A stretch of DNA of 64,000 nt from Yoonia sp. F2084L (lineage in GTDB: Bacteria > Pseudomonadota > Alphaproteobacteria > Rhodobacterales > Rhodobacteraceae). Below the pieces are notes generated by a model. The model had not been told where the DNA came from and made no database searches. It worked only from the letters and a program-made list of their open reading frames with translations. The stretch lies in NCBI RefSeq assembly GCF_023015625.1, contig NZ_JALKAH010000002.1:372001-436000 (forward strand), given 5' to 3'. This document shows positions 54,971-63,685 of this stretch, in pieces. The position numbers and the translations under genes are program-made. The first letter of the stretch is position 1. Each line of letters starts with the position of its first letter.

Positions 54971-55474
54971 ATGTTGCGTTATGATTTTAAAATGTTTTCT
55001 GCTGACTGCTCGCAGGACGCCCTTGAAAACACAGCAGATAGGTCGGTCACCAATCAGGGTGAGGTCAGGTCAAATGCCGTGGTGGCGGTGTTTCGCGATC
55101 AAGAAACGGCTGACGCTGTAACCTCATCACCTCCTATCGTACGGTTGTTTCTGGAAGAGGCTGGTTTTGGACTGACCCCCGCCACTATTGAGAATGCTGA
55201 AGATTATGTTCCACCTGCGGATATGAGCATGCGGCGTACATTGGTTGAGCAGGTGACTCTTGCGCTGTCTAACCGTGCGCTGAAGAAGGCGCTCGCGCGG
55301 GCTGCCAAAGACAGTGAATTTGATGTTGCTGCGTTTATTGCAGCGGTGGTGTCAAAAGAACCATCTGACGCGGCCAGCAAAAGCGAAGAATTCAAGCGCA
55401 AAAGCCCGGTCATGCCCCGCCGACCTTACCAGCTGCGCGGCAAAGGCATCAAAAGCAGGATGCGCCCCTGCTAA
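54971..55474 (+). CDS. Hypothetical protein, 167 residues, possibly an accessory gene
   Basis: I do not recognise this protein. It is soluble, with no signal peptide or membrane segment; about residues 35-60 are VRSNAVVAVFRDQETADAV, a helical middle region follows (RRTLVEQVTLALSNRALKKALARAAKD), and the C-terminus is strongly basic (PRRPYQLRGKGIKSRMRPC), which could bind nucleic acid. No good ribosome binding site precedes ATG 54971 or the alternative ATG 54992. It sits in a gene-poor stretch beside tRNA-Ser and may be a decaying or acquired gene. Confidence 0.45.
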   Translation: MLRYDFKMFSADCSQDALENTADRSVTNQGEVRSNAVVAVFRDQETADAVTSSPPIVRLFLEEAGFGLTPATIENAEDYVPPADMSMRRTLVEQVTLALSNRALKKALARAAKDSEFDVAAFIAAVVSKEPSDAASKSEEFKRKSPVMPRRPYQLRGKGIKSRMRPC

Positions 55475-56158
55475 ATTGTCGGTCTTGGCTGGATAACAAA
55501 GTTGAGACAGTATCGCCCAATCATAGGCGCAACGTGTGTCTACAAGTGACGTTACTTAGCTTGTGTTAAAGCGGTCAGCGTCCGCAGACCATATGGTCTG
55601 CGTTGTTGAATGTCACTGAGAACGGACCCGGTGTTGTTACCGAGATTTGATCCGCTTTTGACGATTATCAGCAGTTATGTTTTGGTCAATGTGGCGTTTG
55701 CCTTCGTTGTTTTCTTTGCAGCGTCTGAACTAGCCTTGAAGCGTGCTTTCTCCAGGTATTTCAAGACAGCACTCGTAGTCTGGAATCTGTATTTATCTTG
55801 TTCTGTTAGATCGGGGATGGAGTCTGGGACATGGCTCCAAGCATCAAGCCTACAGTCACGGCTTTCTTGGCGCCGCTTCGCTTGGTCTTCCCGATGTTCT
55901 TTGGTGCCTTCGCAATGCCGCCGCGTTCTTGGATGAGACGCAGCAATCGCTCTCAAGTCTTGTTTGACATTGGAGATTCTGCTGTCAGATCGCGGACGTC
56001 ACTTGCCCTGATTAGAGCATTCATCTCAGAAGCAGTGGTTTCCGGCGGGAACCCACACTGTAACACGCACAATCCACCTTTTCGCGCCAGATTGATCAAC
56101 AAAAATAGTCCCATAAGGGGTTGAATGAGTCCCAACAGAACTGAATGAAAGTGGTGGG
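55475..56158. other. Gene-poor stretch ending at the 3' end of tRNA-Ser
   Basis: No gene can be supported. Short interrupted frames occur on both strands. On the minus strand a stretch reading RLIQERGGIAKAPKNIGK at about 55876-55932 looks protein-like but is closed by stops. A perfect 20-bp palindrome lies at 55583-55602. The stretch sits on the 3' side of tRNA-Ser, where integrating elements often insert, so it may be the remnant of one; no integrase or second attachment copy is visible. Confidence 0.5.
55583..55602. repeat. Perfect 20-bp palindrome
   Basis: CGCAGACCAT followed directly by its reverse complement ATGGTCTGCG, with no mismatch and no spacer. It has no T run after it, so it is not an obvious terminator. 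Function unknown: operator, element end or recombination site are all possible. Confidence 0.8.
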
Positions 56159-56248
56159 TGGCGGAGACGAAGGGATTCGAACCCTCGAACGAGTTTCCCC
56201 GTTACTCCCTTAGCAGGGGAGCGCCTTCGACCACTCGGCCACGTCTCC
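56159..56248 (-). tRNA. tRNA-Ser (GCU)
   Basis: The acceptor stem GGAGACG pairs with CGTCTCC, discriminator G, CCA encoded at the left edge. The anticodon loop CTGCTAA gives anticodon GCT. A long variable arm (about GAGTAACGGGGAAACTC) is present, as required for tRNA-Ser. The T-arm is GAGGGTTCGAATCCCTT. Confidence 0.97.
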
Positions 56249-56381
56249 GCTGACGCGTCTAGCAGGAACAAACTTAGGATCACAAGTGTAAACTGATCTG
56301 TATGCTGTTTTGTCAGCGCCCTGATCGTGCAGTTATACTCCACCGTGTCCCGGGCATTGCGAAAAACGGAAAGATGAAATA

Positions 56382-56396
56382 GAACAAATAGTGAAC
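56382..56396. promoter_or_regulatory. LexA (SOS) box upstream of imuA
   Basis: GAAC-AAATAGT-GAAC is an exact match to the alphaproteobacterial LexA consensus GAAC-N7-GAAC, a direct repeat unlike the E. coli palindrome. It ends 26 bp before the imuA ATG, so LexA bound there would block the promoter of the mutagenesis cassette. Confidence 0.9.
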
Positions 56397-56422
56397 ATTA
56401 AAATGGATTCGGTGTGTCGTGT

Positions 56423-57100
56423 ATGGGTTTGCTTCGTATGCACAAAGGTTTGGCGGGGCAGGGCGATCACCCTGCTGCAATGACCCACACCCTGTCAGAA
56501 GCGTTTCCTTGCACACCCAACGATGCCGGTGCGCTTGGGTTCATCCTGTCCCGTTTACCCTGCACAACCGCACCTATCCTCTGGGTGCAGGACCGGCTGT
56601 CGCGCAAGGAGGCCGGGCGTCCTGCGCTGGCCGGGATGCCGGCCAACCGCCCTGTGATCATGGTCGATCTTTCGCGCGCTTCAGACGTGCTTTGGGCGAT
56701 GGAAGATGGGTTGCGCTGCCGCGCTCTGGGGGCCGTTATTGGCGAGATTTGGGGCGATCCACCGGCACTCGATTTTACCGCCACCAAGCGATTGGCCATG
56801 CGCGCCGAGGCCGCAGATGTGTCTTGCTGGCTGATCCGCCGCGCCGCCAGCCCCGATCTGAGTGCCGCGCGCGACCGTTGGCGTATCGCCAGTTTGCCGT
56901 CGGCCCCACATCCGCACGACGCACAGGCGCCGGGGCATCCGCGCTGGGCGCTCGATCTGTTCCGTTCGCGCCGGTCCAAACCCGGCCAATGGGTGGCCAC
57001 CTATGACCGGGCGTCGGATCGTGTCGATCTGTCTGCCCCAGTTCGCGATCGAACGGTGGACCCGCGTGATGGAACGGTGCGGGAACGCGCCGCCGGATGA
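56423..57100 (+). CDS. imuA: ImuA, SOS mutagenesis cassette protein
   Basis: A 225-residue protein of the ImuA (SulA/RecA-like fold) family. It opens with a leader region, then ALGFILSRLPCTTAPILWVQDR, VDLSRASDVLWAMEDGLRCRALGAVIGEIWGDPPALDFTATKRLAM and LIRRAASPDLSAARDRWRI, all standard ImuA blocks. ImuA joins ImuB and the DnaE2 polymerase in translesion synthesis after DNA damage. ATG 56423 is preferred, with ATG 56438 and GTG 56414 as alternatives; none has a strong ribosome binding site. Its last 98 bp overlap imuB in another frame. Confidence 0.9.
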   Translation: MGLLRMHKGLAGQGDHPAAMTHTLSEAFPCTPNDAGALGFILSRLPCTTAPILWVQDRLSRKEAGRPALAGMPANRPVIMVDLSRASDVLWAMEDGLRCRALGAVIGEIWGDPPALDFTATKRLAMRAEAADVSCWLIRRAASPDLSAARDRWRIASLPSAPHPHDAQAPGHPRWALDLFRSRRSKPGQWVATYDRASDRVDLSAPVRDRTVDPRDGTVRERAAG

Positions 57101-58535
57101 TGTTCCTGTGGTGCTGGCCCGCGAAGGACAGCATGGGCCGGTTATTCATGCGGCCAACCGCACCGCCCGGATTGAGGGCATTCTGCCGGGGTCCCGTGTG
57201 GTGGATATGCGCGCGATTTGTCCCGAATTGCAGGTCGAATATGCCGATGTGGCGGGGGATCATGCGGCCCTTGATCGGCTGGTGCTTTGGGCGCGGCGCT
57301 GGTGCCCTTGGACGGTGCGTGATGGCGATGATGGGCTGATTTTGGATACCACCGGGGCGGATCACCTGTGGGGCGGTGAAGCTGCGATGCTGGTTGAGAT
57401 GGAAACGCAGCTGTCCTTGCTGGGGCTGACGGCGCAGTTGGCGGTCGCGCCGACTTGGGCGGCGGCTTGGGCTTTGGCCCGGTTCGGCCCTGTGCGGTCT
57501 ATCTGCGGCCCGGATGAGGCATATTTCAAGTTAGGGCCTTTGCCCGTGACGGGGCTGCGCTTGGATGATCCAACGGTTCTTTTGCTGCGTCGTTTGGGGT
57601 TGAAAACGATTGGTGCGGTCATGGATGTCCCGCGCCTGTCGCTGACCCGCCGTTTTGTGAAAGCGGGGTTGCAGGCCAATCCGCTGATGCGGCTGGATCA
57701 GATGATGGGAAAACTGGCTGAACCCGTCTCAAGCGTGGATGCAAAGCCGGTCATTCGGGTGCAGGCGCGTTTGGCAGAACCAATCTTTGATCCGACGCCC
57801 TATCTTCCTGATCTGTGCGAAGATCTATGCGCCCAGCTCAAACAGGCTGGCATGGGGTGTCGCCGCCTACATCTGACCGTCTATAAAACCGATGGCGATG
57901 TCAGCCATGTGGATGTGGCCACCTCGGCGACCACCCGCGATGCGGCCCATCTGCATAGTTTGTTCCGTGATAAGGTTGAGCGGATCAATCCCGGTTTTGG
58001 CTTTGATTTGATCACGCTTGCCGCCGGTGCTGTGGAAGAAATGCAAGAGCGGCAGAACCGTCTGGATGGTGGGTCTGATGATGATCTGCACCTGACCCGG
58101 TTGATTGATCGCCTCAGCGCAAAGTTTGGCCCGCATGCTGTAACCCGGCCAATTCTGCGCCAAAGCCATGTGCCAGAACGGGCTGAGGCGCAGATTGCGG
58201 CCCTCGCGGATCAGCCTGAAGAGGGGGGCGTTCTCACCAAGGAACGCCCGTTGCGTTTGCTGGATCATCCCGAAGAGGTGCGCGTGCTTTATGCGGTCCC
58301 CGAAGGTCCGCCTGCGCAGTTTGTCTGGCGCAGGCAAACCCACCGTGTTGCCCGTTATGCCGGGCCAGAGCGGATCGCGCCGGAATGGTGGAAAGACCGC
58401 CCGGGGACGCGTTTGCGCGATTACTTCAAGGTTGAGGATCAGACGGGGCTGCGGCTCTGGCTTTACCGCGAAGGCTTGCATGAGGATGGCCGCGGCGGTG
58501 ATCCGCGTTGGTTTGTGCATGGGATGTTTGCCTGA
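57003..58535 (+). CDS. imuB: ImuB, catalytically inactive Y-family polymerase homologue
   Basis: A 510-residue Y-family (DinB/UmuC-like) protein. It starts IVSICLPQFAIERW where active Pol IV has HIDMDxFFA, so the catalytic aspartate is missing; this is a hallmark of ImuB, which serves as an adaptor between the beta clamp, ImuA and DnaE2. LRRLGLKTIGAVMDVPRLSL is the HhH/little-finger part. ATG 57003 gives an N-terminus matching the family, despite the 98-bp overlap with imuA. It is followed by dnaE2 after an 81-bp gap. Confidence 0.95.
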   Translation: MTGRRIVSICLPQFAIERWTRVMERCGNAPPDDVPVVLAREGQHGPVIHAANRTARIEGILPGSRVVDMRAICPELQVEYADVAGDHAALDRLVLWARRWCPWTVRDGDDGLILDTTGADHLWGGEAAMLVEMETQLSLLGLTAQLAVAPTWAAAWALARFGPVRSICGPDEAYFKLGPLPVTGLRLDDPTVLLLRRLGLKTIGAVMDVPRLSLTRRFVKAGLQANPLMRLDQMMGKLAEPVSSVDAKPVIRVQARLAEPIFDPTPYLPDLCEDLCAQLKQAGMGCRRLHLTVYKTDGDVSHVDVATSATTRDAAHLHSLFRDKVERINPGFGFDLITLAAGAVEEMQERQNRLDGGSDDDLHLTRLIDRLSAKFGPHAVTRPILRQSHVPERAEAQIAALADQPEEGGVLTKERPLRLLDHPEEVRVLYAVPEGPPAQFVWRRQTHRVARYAGPERIAPEWWKDRPGTRLRDYFKVEDQTGLRLWLYREGLHEDGRGGDPRWFVHGMFA

Positions 58536-58616
58536 TGCTGTGGCGCGATCACAAAACACGCCAGTGGCGTGTTTTCGCGTCGCACGGGCGGAGCCCTGAC
58601 AGGCATGGAGGTGTCC

Positions 58617-61600
58617 ATGCCTGAAATGGACAATCAACGCCCAAGGCGCACGATTGAAGACGATGGCTTCACCCCAAACCCGTGCGCGGCCTTTGTAGAA
58701 CTTGGCGTGACCACATGCTTTTCCTTCCTGCGCGGGGCGTCAGATGCGGTTGACCTTGCGACGACGGCCAATGTGCTGGGATACGATAAACTGGGCTGTG
58801 CCGACCTCAACACGATGGCGGGGGTCGTGCGGTTGCATGCCGAAGCATTGAAGGCGCAGATCACGCCGGTCATCGGCTGCCGCTTGCAGCTGACGACGGG
58901 CGAAGAATTCCTTGCCTACCCACGCGACCGCGCGGCTTATGGGCGGCTGTGTACGCTGCTTTCAAAAGGAAAGATGCAGGATGTTGATGGCGCATGGCAG
59001 GCCAAGGGCCAATGCGACATTACGCTGGATGATCTGGCCAAGCATAGCGCAGGCGTGCAGTTGATTGCCTTGCCGGGTCCCGACCTTGATCATTTCAGCG
59101 CCGGGTTCAGCCGCCTCAAACGCGCGCTGCCAACGCTGCAACATATCGCGGCCAGCTACCTTTATCGCGGCGATGACAGGGCGCGGATCAACCGGCTTGA
59201 TACGCTGGCCCGCGCCAACGGTATGTCCATTCTGGCGACGAACGATGTGCATTATCACGCCCCGGACCGCCGCCCTTTGCAGGATGTGATGACCTGCATT
59301 CTGCACAAAACCACGATCCAGAAAGCAGGCTTCTTGCTGGATGCCAACGCCGAACGGCACCTGAAATCGCCTGCGCAAATGGTGCGGCTCTTTGCGGAAT
59401 GGCCGCATGCCATTCAAGCCACCCGCACCGTGGCGGATGCCTGCAACTTCGACCTGCGCGAACTGGCCTATGAATACCCGCAGGAAACCGTGCCAGAGGG
59501 GCGGACCCCGCAGGAATATCTTGAGGAACTGACGTGGGAAGGGGCCAAATGGCGCTATCCCAATGGTGTGCCCGAGACACTCAAGACCACCTTGCGCAAG
59601 GAACTGACCTTGATCGCCAAGCTGGAGATCGCGCAGTATTTCCTGACGATCCATCAGATCGTGAACTACGCCCGCTACGAATGCGATCCACCAATCCTGT
59701 GTCAAGGCAGGGGATCAGCGGCAAATTCCGCCGTGTGTTACGTGCTTGGTGTTACCGCCGTAGACCCCGACAAAAACGACCTGCTGTTTGAACGGTTTAT
59801 CAGCGAAGAACGCAAAGAACCCCCCGATATCGACGTCGACTTCGAACATGAACGGCGCGAGGAGGTGATCCAGCACATCTACGACAAATACGGGCGCGAC
59901 CGCGCGGCCCTTTGTGCCACCGTGATCCACTACCGCCCCCGTATGGCGGTGCGCGAGGTGGGCAAGGTCATGGGCCTGTCCGAGGATATCACCACGGCAT
60001 TGTCCAAAACGATCTGGGGGTCATGGGGCCGCGAAGTGGGGGCGAAGGAAGCGGCAGAGGCGGGGATTGATCTGCGTGATCCGCTGATGGCGCGCACCAT
60101 CAAACTGGCCGATCAGATGATCGGGATGCCGCGTCATCTGGGCCAGCATGTTGGCGGCTTTATCTTGACCGAGAAAAAGCTGACCCAGACGGTGCCCATC
60201 GGCAACGGCGCCATGCCGGAGCGCAGTTTCATCGAATGGGACAAGGACGATATTGATGAGCTGCGCATTCTGAAGGTCGATGTGCTGGCGCTGGGGATGC
60301 TGACCTGTATCCGCAAAGCCTTTGATCTGATTGATGCGCATTATGGGAAACGGTTCACGCTTGCCAGCATCCCCCAGGAAGACCCCGTCACCTATGACAT
60401 GCTGTGCAAGGGCGACAGTCTGGGGGTGTTTCAGGTCGAAAGCCGCGCACAGATGAACATGCTGCCCCGGCTGAAACCGCGTGAGTTCTACGATCTGGTC
60501 ATTCAGGTCGCCATCGTCCGCCCCGGCCCGATTCAAGGGGATATGGTGCATCCGTATCTGCGCAGGCGTAGCGGGATCGAGCCTGAGGACTACCCTTCCC
60601 CGGGGCCAGAACATGACCCTGATGAGCTGCGCAAGGTGTTGCAGCGCACCAAAGGTGTCCCGATTTTCCAGGAACAAGCGATGAAGGTCGCGATGGTTGC
60701 AGCAGAGTTTTCGCCTGATGAAGCCAATCAGCTACGCAAGGCGATGGCGACCTTCCGGTCGCGCGGTACGATTGGCGAACTGGAAGAGAAAATGGTCGGC
60801 CGCATGATCCGGCGCGGCTATGATCCTGAATTTGCACACCGCTGTTTCAACCAGATCAAGGGCTTTGGTGATTACGGCTTTCCCGAAAGCCATGCCGCCA
60901 GTTTTGCGCATCTGGTCTATGTCTCTAGCTGGATCAAATGCCACTACCCGGATGTCTTCTGCGCGGCCCTGCTGAATGCGCAACCGATGGGGTTTTACGC
61001 CCCCGCCCAGATCGTCCGCGATGCGCGCGAGCACGGTAAAATCGTGCGTGCGCCGGATGTCAATTACAGCGATTGGGACAATACGCTTGAACCCATTGCC
61101 CCCGGTCAATTCGCTGTACGTCTGGGTCTGCGTCAGATTGATGGTGTCCGTCAGGATATGGCGCAGCGCATTATGGATGCACGCGTATCTCCGTTTGAAG
61201 ATCTCAAAGACCTCAAAAAGCGCGCAAAACTGGATGCAGGCACGATGCGCAAGCTGGCGGCGGCGGATGCGGTAAGGTCAATGACATTGGACCGCAGGCA
61301 GGCGCTGTGGGATGCGCGGGCCTTGCGTGATGCGCCGGATCTGCCGTTGTTTGCAGAGGAAAAGGATGAAGGGGCCGAGGTCCGGTTCGATCTGCCACAA
61401 ATGCCTATTTGCGAACATGTGGTTGCCGATTATCAGACGACCCGCCTTTCTTTGAAGGCGCATCCCATGTCATTTTTACGCAAGAGCATGGACAAACAGG
61501 GCTACACCCCGACCCGCATGCTGGAGCATTTGCGCAATGGTCAGAAAATCAAACTCGCCGGGATTGTGTTGATCCGCCAACGTCCCGGCAGTGCCAAGGG

Positions 61601-61922
61601 CGTGTGCTTTATCACGGTTGAGGATGAGACAGGTGTCGCCAATCTGGTGGTCTGGCCCAAAGTGATGGAGGCTTTTCGCAAGGTCATCATGCGCGCCCGT
61701 GTGATTGATGTGGCAGGGGTGGTGCAGCGCAGCGAAGACGTGATCCATGTGGTCGCCAATCATCTGACCGACCGGAGTGACGCGCTGGAAAGGCTGTCGC
61801 ATGATCAGATGGAACCGCCCTTGGCACATGCCGATGAGGTCAGGAAATCCATCCCGCATGATCCCCGTGGAAGGCATCCCCGCGATGTGCGGGTGATCCC
61901 GAAGTCGCGGGATTTTCATTGA
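58617..61922 (+). CDS. dnaE2: Error-prone DNA polymerase DnaE2 (ImuC)
   Basis: A 1101-residue C-family polymerase that carries out translesion synthesis in the ImuA-ImuB-DnaE2 mutasome. An N-terminal PHP domain begins FVELGVTTCFSFLRGASDAVDL, the GRGSAANS motif lies in the palm, and the catalytic aspartates are in PDIDVDF (Asp404, Asp406, Asp408). A C-terminal OB fold starts near IKLAGIVLIRQRPGSAKGVCFITVEDE. ATG 58617 has GGAGGTG five bases upstream and is preferred over ATG 58605. Expression is expected from the LexA-controlled promoter before imuA. Confidence 0.96.
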   Translation: MPEMDNQRPRRTIEDDGFTPNPCAAFVELGVTTCFSFLRGASDAVDLATTANVLGYDKLGCADLNTMAGVVRLHAEALKAQITPVIGCRLQLTTGEEFLAYPRDRAAYGRLCTLLSKGKMQDVDGAWQAKGQCDITLDDLAKHSAGVQLIALPGPDLDHFSAGFSRLKRALPTLQHIAASYLYRGDDRARINRLDTLARANGMSILATNDVHYHAPDRRPLQDVMTCILHKTTIQKAGFLLDANAERHLKSPAQMVRLFAEWPHAIQATRTVADACNFDLRELAYEYPQETVPEGRTPQEYLEELTWEGAKWRYPNGVPETLKTTLRKELTLIAKLEIAQYFLTIHQIVNYARYECDPPILCQGRGSAANSAVCYVLGVTAVDPDKNDLLFERFISEERKEPPDIDVDFEHERREEVIQHIYDKYGRDRAALCATVIHYRPRMAVREVGKVMGLSEDITTALSKTIWGSWGREVGAKEAAEAGIDLRDPLMARTIKLADQMIGMPRHLGQHVGGFILTEKKLTQTVPIGNGAMPERSFIEWDKDDIDELRILKVDVLALGMLTCIRKAFDLIDAHYGKRFTLASIPQEDPVTYDMLCKGDSLGVFQVESRAQMNMLPRLKPREFYDLVIQVAIVRPGPIQGDMVHPYLRRRSGIEPEDYPSPGPEHDPDELRKVLQRTKGVPIFQEQAMKVAMVAAEFSPDEANQLRKAMATFRSRGTIGELEEKMVGRMIRRGYDPEFAHRCFNQIKGFGDYGFPESHAASFAHLVYVSSWIKCHYPDVFCAALLNAQPMGFYAPAQIVRDAREHGKIVRAPDVNYSDWDNTLEPIAPGQFAVRLGLRQIDGVRQDMAQRIMDARVSPFEDLKDLKKRAKLDAGTMRKLAAADAVRSMTLDRRQALWDARALRDAPDLPLFAEEKDEGAEVRFDLPQMPICEHVVADYQTTRLSLKAHPMSFLRKSMDKQGYTPTRMLEHLRNGQKIKLAGIVLIRQRPGSAKGVCFITVEDETGVANLVVWPKVMEAFRKVIMRARVIDVAGVVQRSEDVIHVVANHLTDRSDALERLSHDQMEPPLAHADEVRKSIPHDPRGRHPRDVRVIPKSRDFH

Positions 61923-61932
61923 TCAACTGCGT

Positions 61933-62379
61933 TTACAAACCACGATTTTCGTCCAGATATGTCCGAATTCTCTCAAGCGCGGGCAGTAGCGGTATGATCG
62001 CGTCCTCACCCAGATCACCGACCATTTTCGCCAATGGCTCGGCCATCGCATCAATCGCCGTCGCTTGCATTTCGCGCCCTGCATCCGTCAGAAAGACAAC
62101 CTTGCTGCGTCCGTCCGTTTCGTGGGGTGCCATGCGGATCAGGCCCCGCTTTTCCAACACGGCAAGCGTGTGGGTCATTGTTGTCTTGGGCACCTGAAAC
62201 GCATTGGCGATGGCAAGGGGTGTTTTGCCATCGCCCAGTCTGACAAGGTGATTGAGCACCGAAAAATGCGAGATATGCAGTCCATCAGGCAAACGGGCCT
62301 GAAACACCGCACTGCTGAGCTGGTTGATAATGCCAACTTCGTTAAAGAGTTGAAACAACGCGCGATGATCGTCGCCCAT
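61933..62379 (-). CDS. MarR family transcriptional regulator
   Basis: A 148-residue winged helix-turn-helix protein. The DNA-binding part is LVRLGDGKTPLAIANAFQVPKTTMTHTLAVLEKRGLI, the wing MAPHETDGRSKVVFLTDAG, flanked by dimerisation helices. AAGGGAT precedes ATG 62379. It starts 8 bp after the Acg-type oxidoreductase gene on the same strand, so both are probably transcribed from the promoter at 63558-63586. I infer it represses this unit and responds to a redox-active or toxic compound. Confidence 0.93.
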   Translation of the reverse strand: MGDDHRALFQLFNEVGIINQLSSAVFQARLPDGLHISHFSVLNHLVRLGDGKTPLAIANAFQVPKTTMTHTLAVLEKRGLIRMAPHETDGRSKVVFLTDAGREMQATAIDAMAEPLAKMVGDLGEDAIIPLLPALERIRTYLDENRGL

Positions 62380-62387
62380 AATATCCC

Positions 62388-63527
62388 TTACACAAGTTTC
62401 GCCTCCAGCGGCCAACGCGGGCTGCGTCCGACTTCAATACCATAGCCTAACCGGCACAGCATTTGCACGGTCTCGCCTTCTGTCGCAAGCATCTGGTGCA
62501 CTTTGGCATAGTGATCTGCCATTTCAGGGTATTCCTGTAAGGCCTGACTAAGCGGTTGCATACTGACCCCTTGGGACGTAGCCGCAAGGTTCAGGCGCAC
62601 CCAGTCACGGCCCGCGTTGATTTGATCCACGCGTGTATTGCCTGCGGTGGCCTGCCACAAATGACCCATGGCCGTGTCGGTATTTTCAAGAACTGCCACT
62701 TTACCCTGCGCAAACATCGTAGACGACGTATCCAGCGTGCCTTCGCGGGTCATCAGGCCAAAGGCACCGAGCGTTTCAAACATCGGTCCGGAAAAGTCGA
62801 TCCCGTCGGGGTTCGCCTCAACCTCGGCCTTGCCGATCCGGAAGAGATCAACGCTTTCCTTGAACGTATGCGGCGTGTCGATCTCTATGACCAAGGCCTC
62901 ATTGGTTAAGGTCCGCAGCGCTGCAATGCTTTGGGCTGAGGCATCACCGGCAACACGGCTGCCATGGACCGCTGCACTGGCGATGGCGGCAATGGTTTCA
63001 GGTGCAACGGTGCGTGTCGTGTCAAAAGGTTCTTTGTTGGATCGTCGCTGCATCACGTGTTGGAACAGGGGGTCCTTTGCCTGATTTGGGTCCTGTCGGA
63101 AGGTGGCGATTGCAACCGGCCGATCATCCAGCCCGGACAGGTCGGAACCTTGCGGAAAAAGCTCCAGATCGACGGCATAGCCATCTTCGGCGGCCGCCAT
63201 GACCATCAATTCAAGAAAGCAGCCCAGCCCGATTGTGATCTGGCGGTTCAGCGGATCGGTGTGCGGCAACAACCGTTCGGTATCTACGGTCAAAATCACC
63301 TGATCCGGCGTCGACAAATCCACCATCCAAGGTTGGCGGTTGTGGGGGTTTGGGGCAAGGATTGCATAAGACAGTGCCCGTTTGCGCGGTTCACTGTAGA
63401 TCACGCCTGCCTGATCCCAAGGTGCGATCGCGGCGGATGGTGTGCGGCTGGCAATTGTGCCGACTGTCGCAGTTGCGGCAACGATGATGCCACCACCAGA
63501 CAGGGCAAGGAACTTACGTCTATTCAT
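62388..63527 (-). CDS. Acg-type FMN-binding nitroreductase-fold protein with Tat-like leader
   Basis: A 379-residue protein with a leader MNRRKFLALSGGGIIVAATATVG, containing the twin-arginine motif NRRKFLAL, and a mature domain of the nitroreductase-like Acg family: APNPHNRQPWMVDL, VMQRRSNKEPFD, DWVRLNLAATSQGVSMQPLSQALQEYP and LCRLGYG. Acg-type proteins hold FMN tightly with a lid and may sequester or reduce it; the electron source is unknown. Export with bound flavin would explain the Tat signal. Co-directional with marR. Confidence 0.9.
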   Translation of the reverse strand: MNRRKFLALSGGGIIVAATATVGTIASRTPSAAIAPWDQAGVIYSEPRKRALSYAILAPNPHNRQPWMVDLSTPDQVILTVDTERLLPHTDPLNRQITIGLGCFLELMVMAAAEDGYAVDLELFPQGSDLSGLDDRPVAIATFRQDPNQAKDPLFQHVMQRRSNKEPFDTTRTVAPETIAAIASAAVHGSRVAGDASAQSIAALRTLTNEALVIEIDTPHTFKESVDLFRIGKAEVEANPDGIDFSGPMFETLGAFGLMTREGTLDTSSTMFAQGKVAVLENTDTAMGHLWQATAGNTRVDQINAGRDWVRLNLAATSQGVSMQPLSQALQEYPEMADHYAKVHQMLATEGETVQMLCRLGYGIEVGRSPRWPLEAKLV

Positions 63528-63539
63528 CGGTCATCTCCA

Positions 63540-63581
63540 TATAATTCGATATCGCACTATATAGTACGACATCGAATTATA
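63540..63581. promoter_or_regulatory. 42-bp dyad operator of the Acg-MarR unit
   Basis: A near-perfect palindrome in which 19 of 21 base pairs match. It has an 11-bp outer arm (TATAATTCGAT with ATCGAATTATA) and an inner 10-bp palindrome ACTATATAGT. It overlaps the promoter of the minus-strand gene and ends 13 bp before its ATG. This suits binding of one or two MarR dimers. Confidence 0.8.
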
Positions 63582-63586
63582 ATCAA
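63558..63586 (-). promoter_or_regulatory. Promoter of the Acg-MarR unit
   Basis: On the minus strand, TTGATT (-35) and TATATA (-10) are separated by exactly 17 bases. The -10 lies inside the inner palindrome of the dyad, so a bound MarR protein would block RNA polymerase. Confidence 0.65.
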
Positions 63587-63685
63587 GCCGTTGATTGTGG
63601 CTTTGTCGCGAGCCGTGTGTAAACGGCTGTTCTAACCCGCCTTTTGACCTTATCCATATGGAAAATGTCCGTCAGAAAGCCCCTT

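Noticed and set aside
55610..56135. Possible transposase or recombinase fragments on either strand
   Set aside because: Short frames with many stops; RLIQERGGIAKAPKNIGK looks protein-like but I cannot match it to a transposase family by eye.
54524..56160. Duplicate of the tRNA-Ser 3' end as an attachment site
   Set aside because: I looked for a second TGGCGGAGACGAAGGG within the window near this stretch and found none, so an att repeat cannot be claimed.
57867..58637. 256-codon minus-strand frame opposite imuB
   Set aside because: Antisense to imuB and the dnaE2 start; low-complexity composition and no conserved motif.
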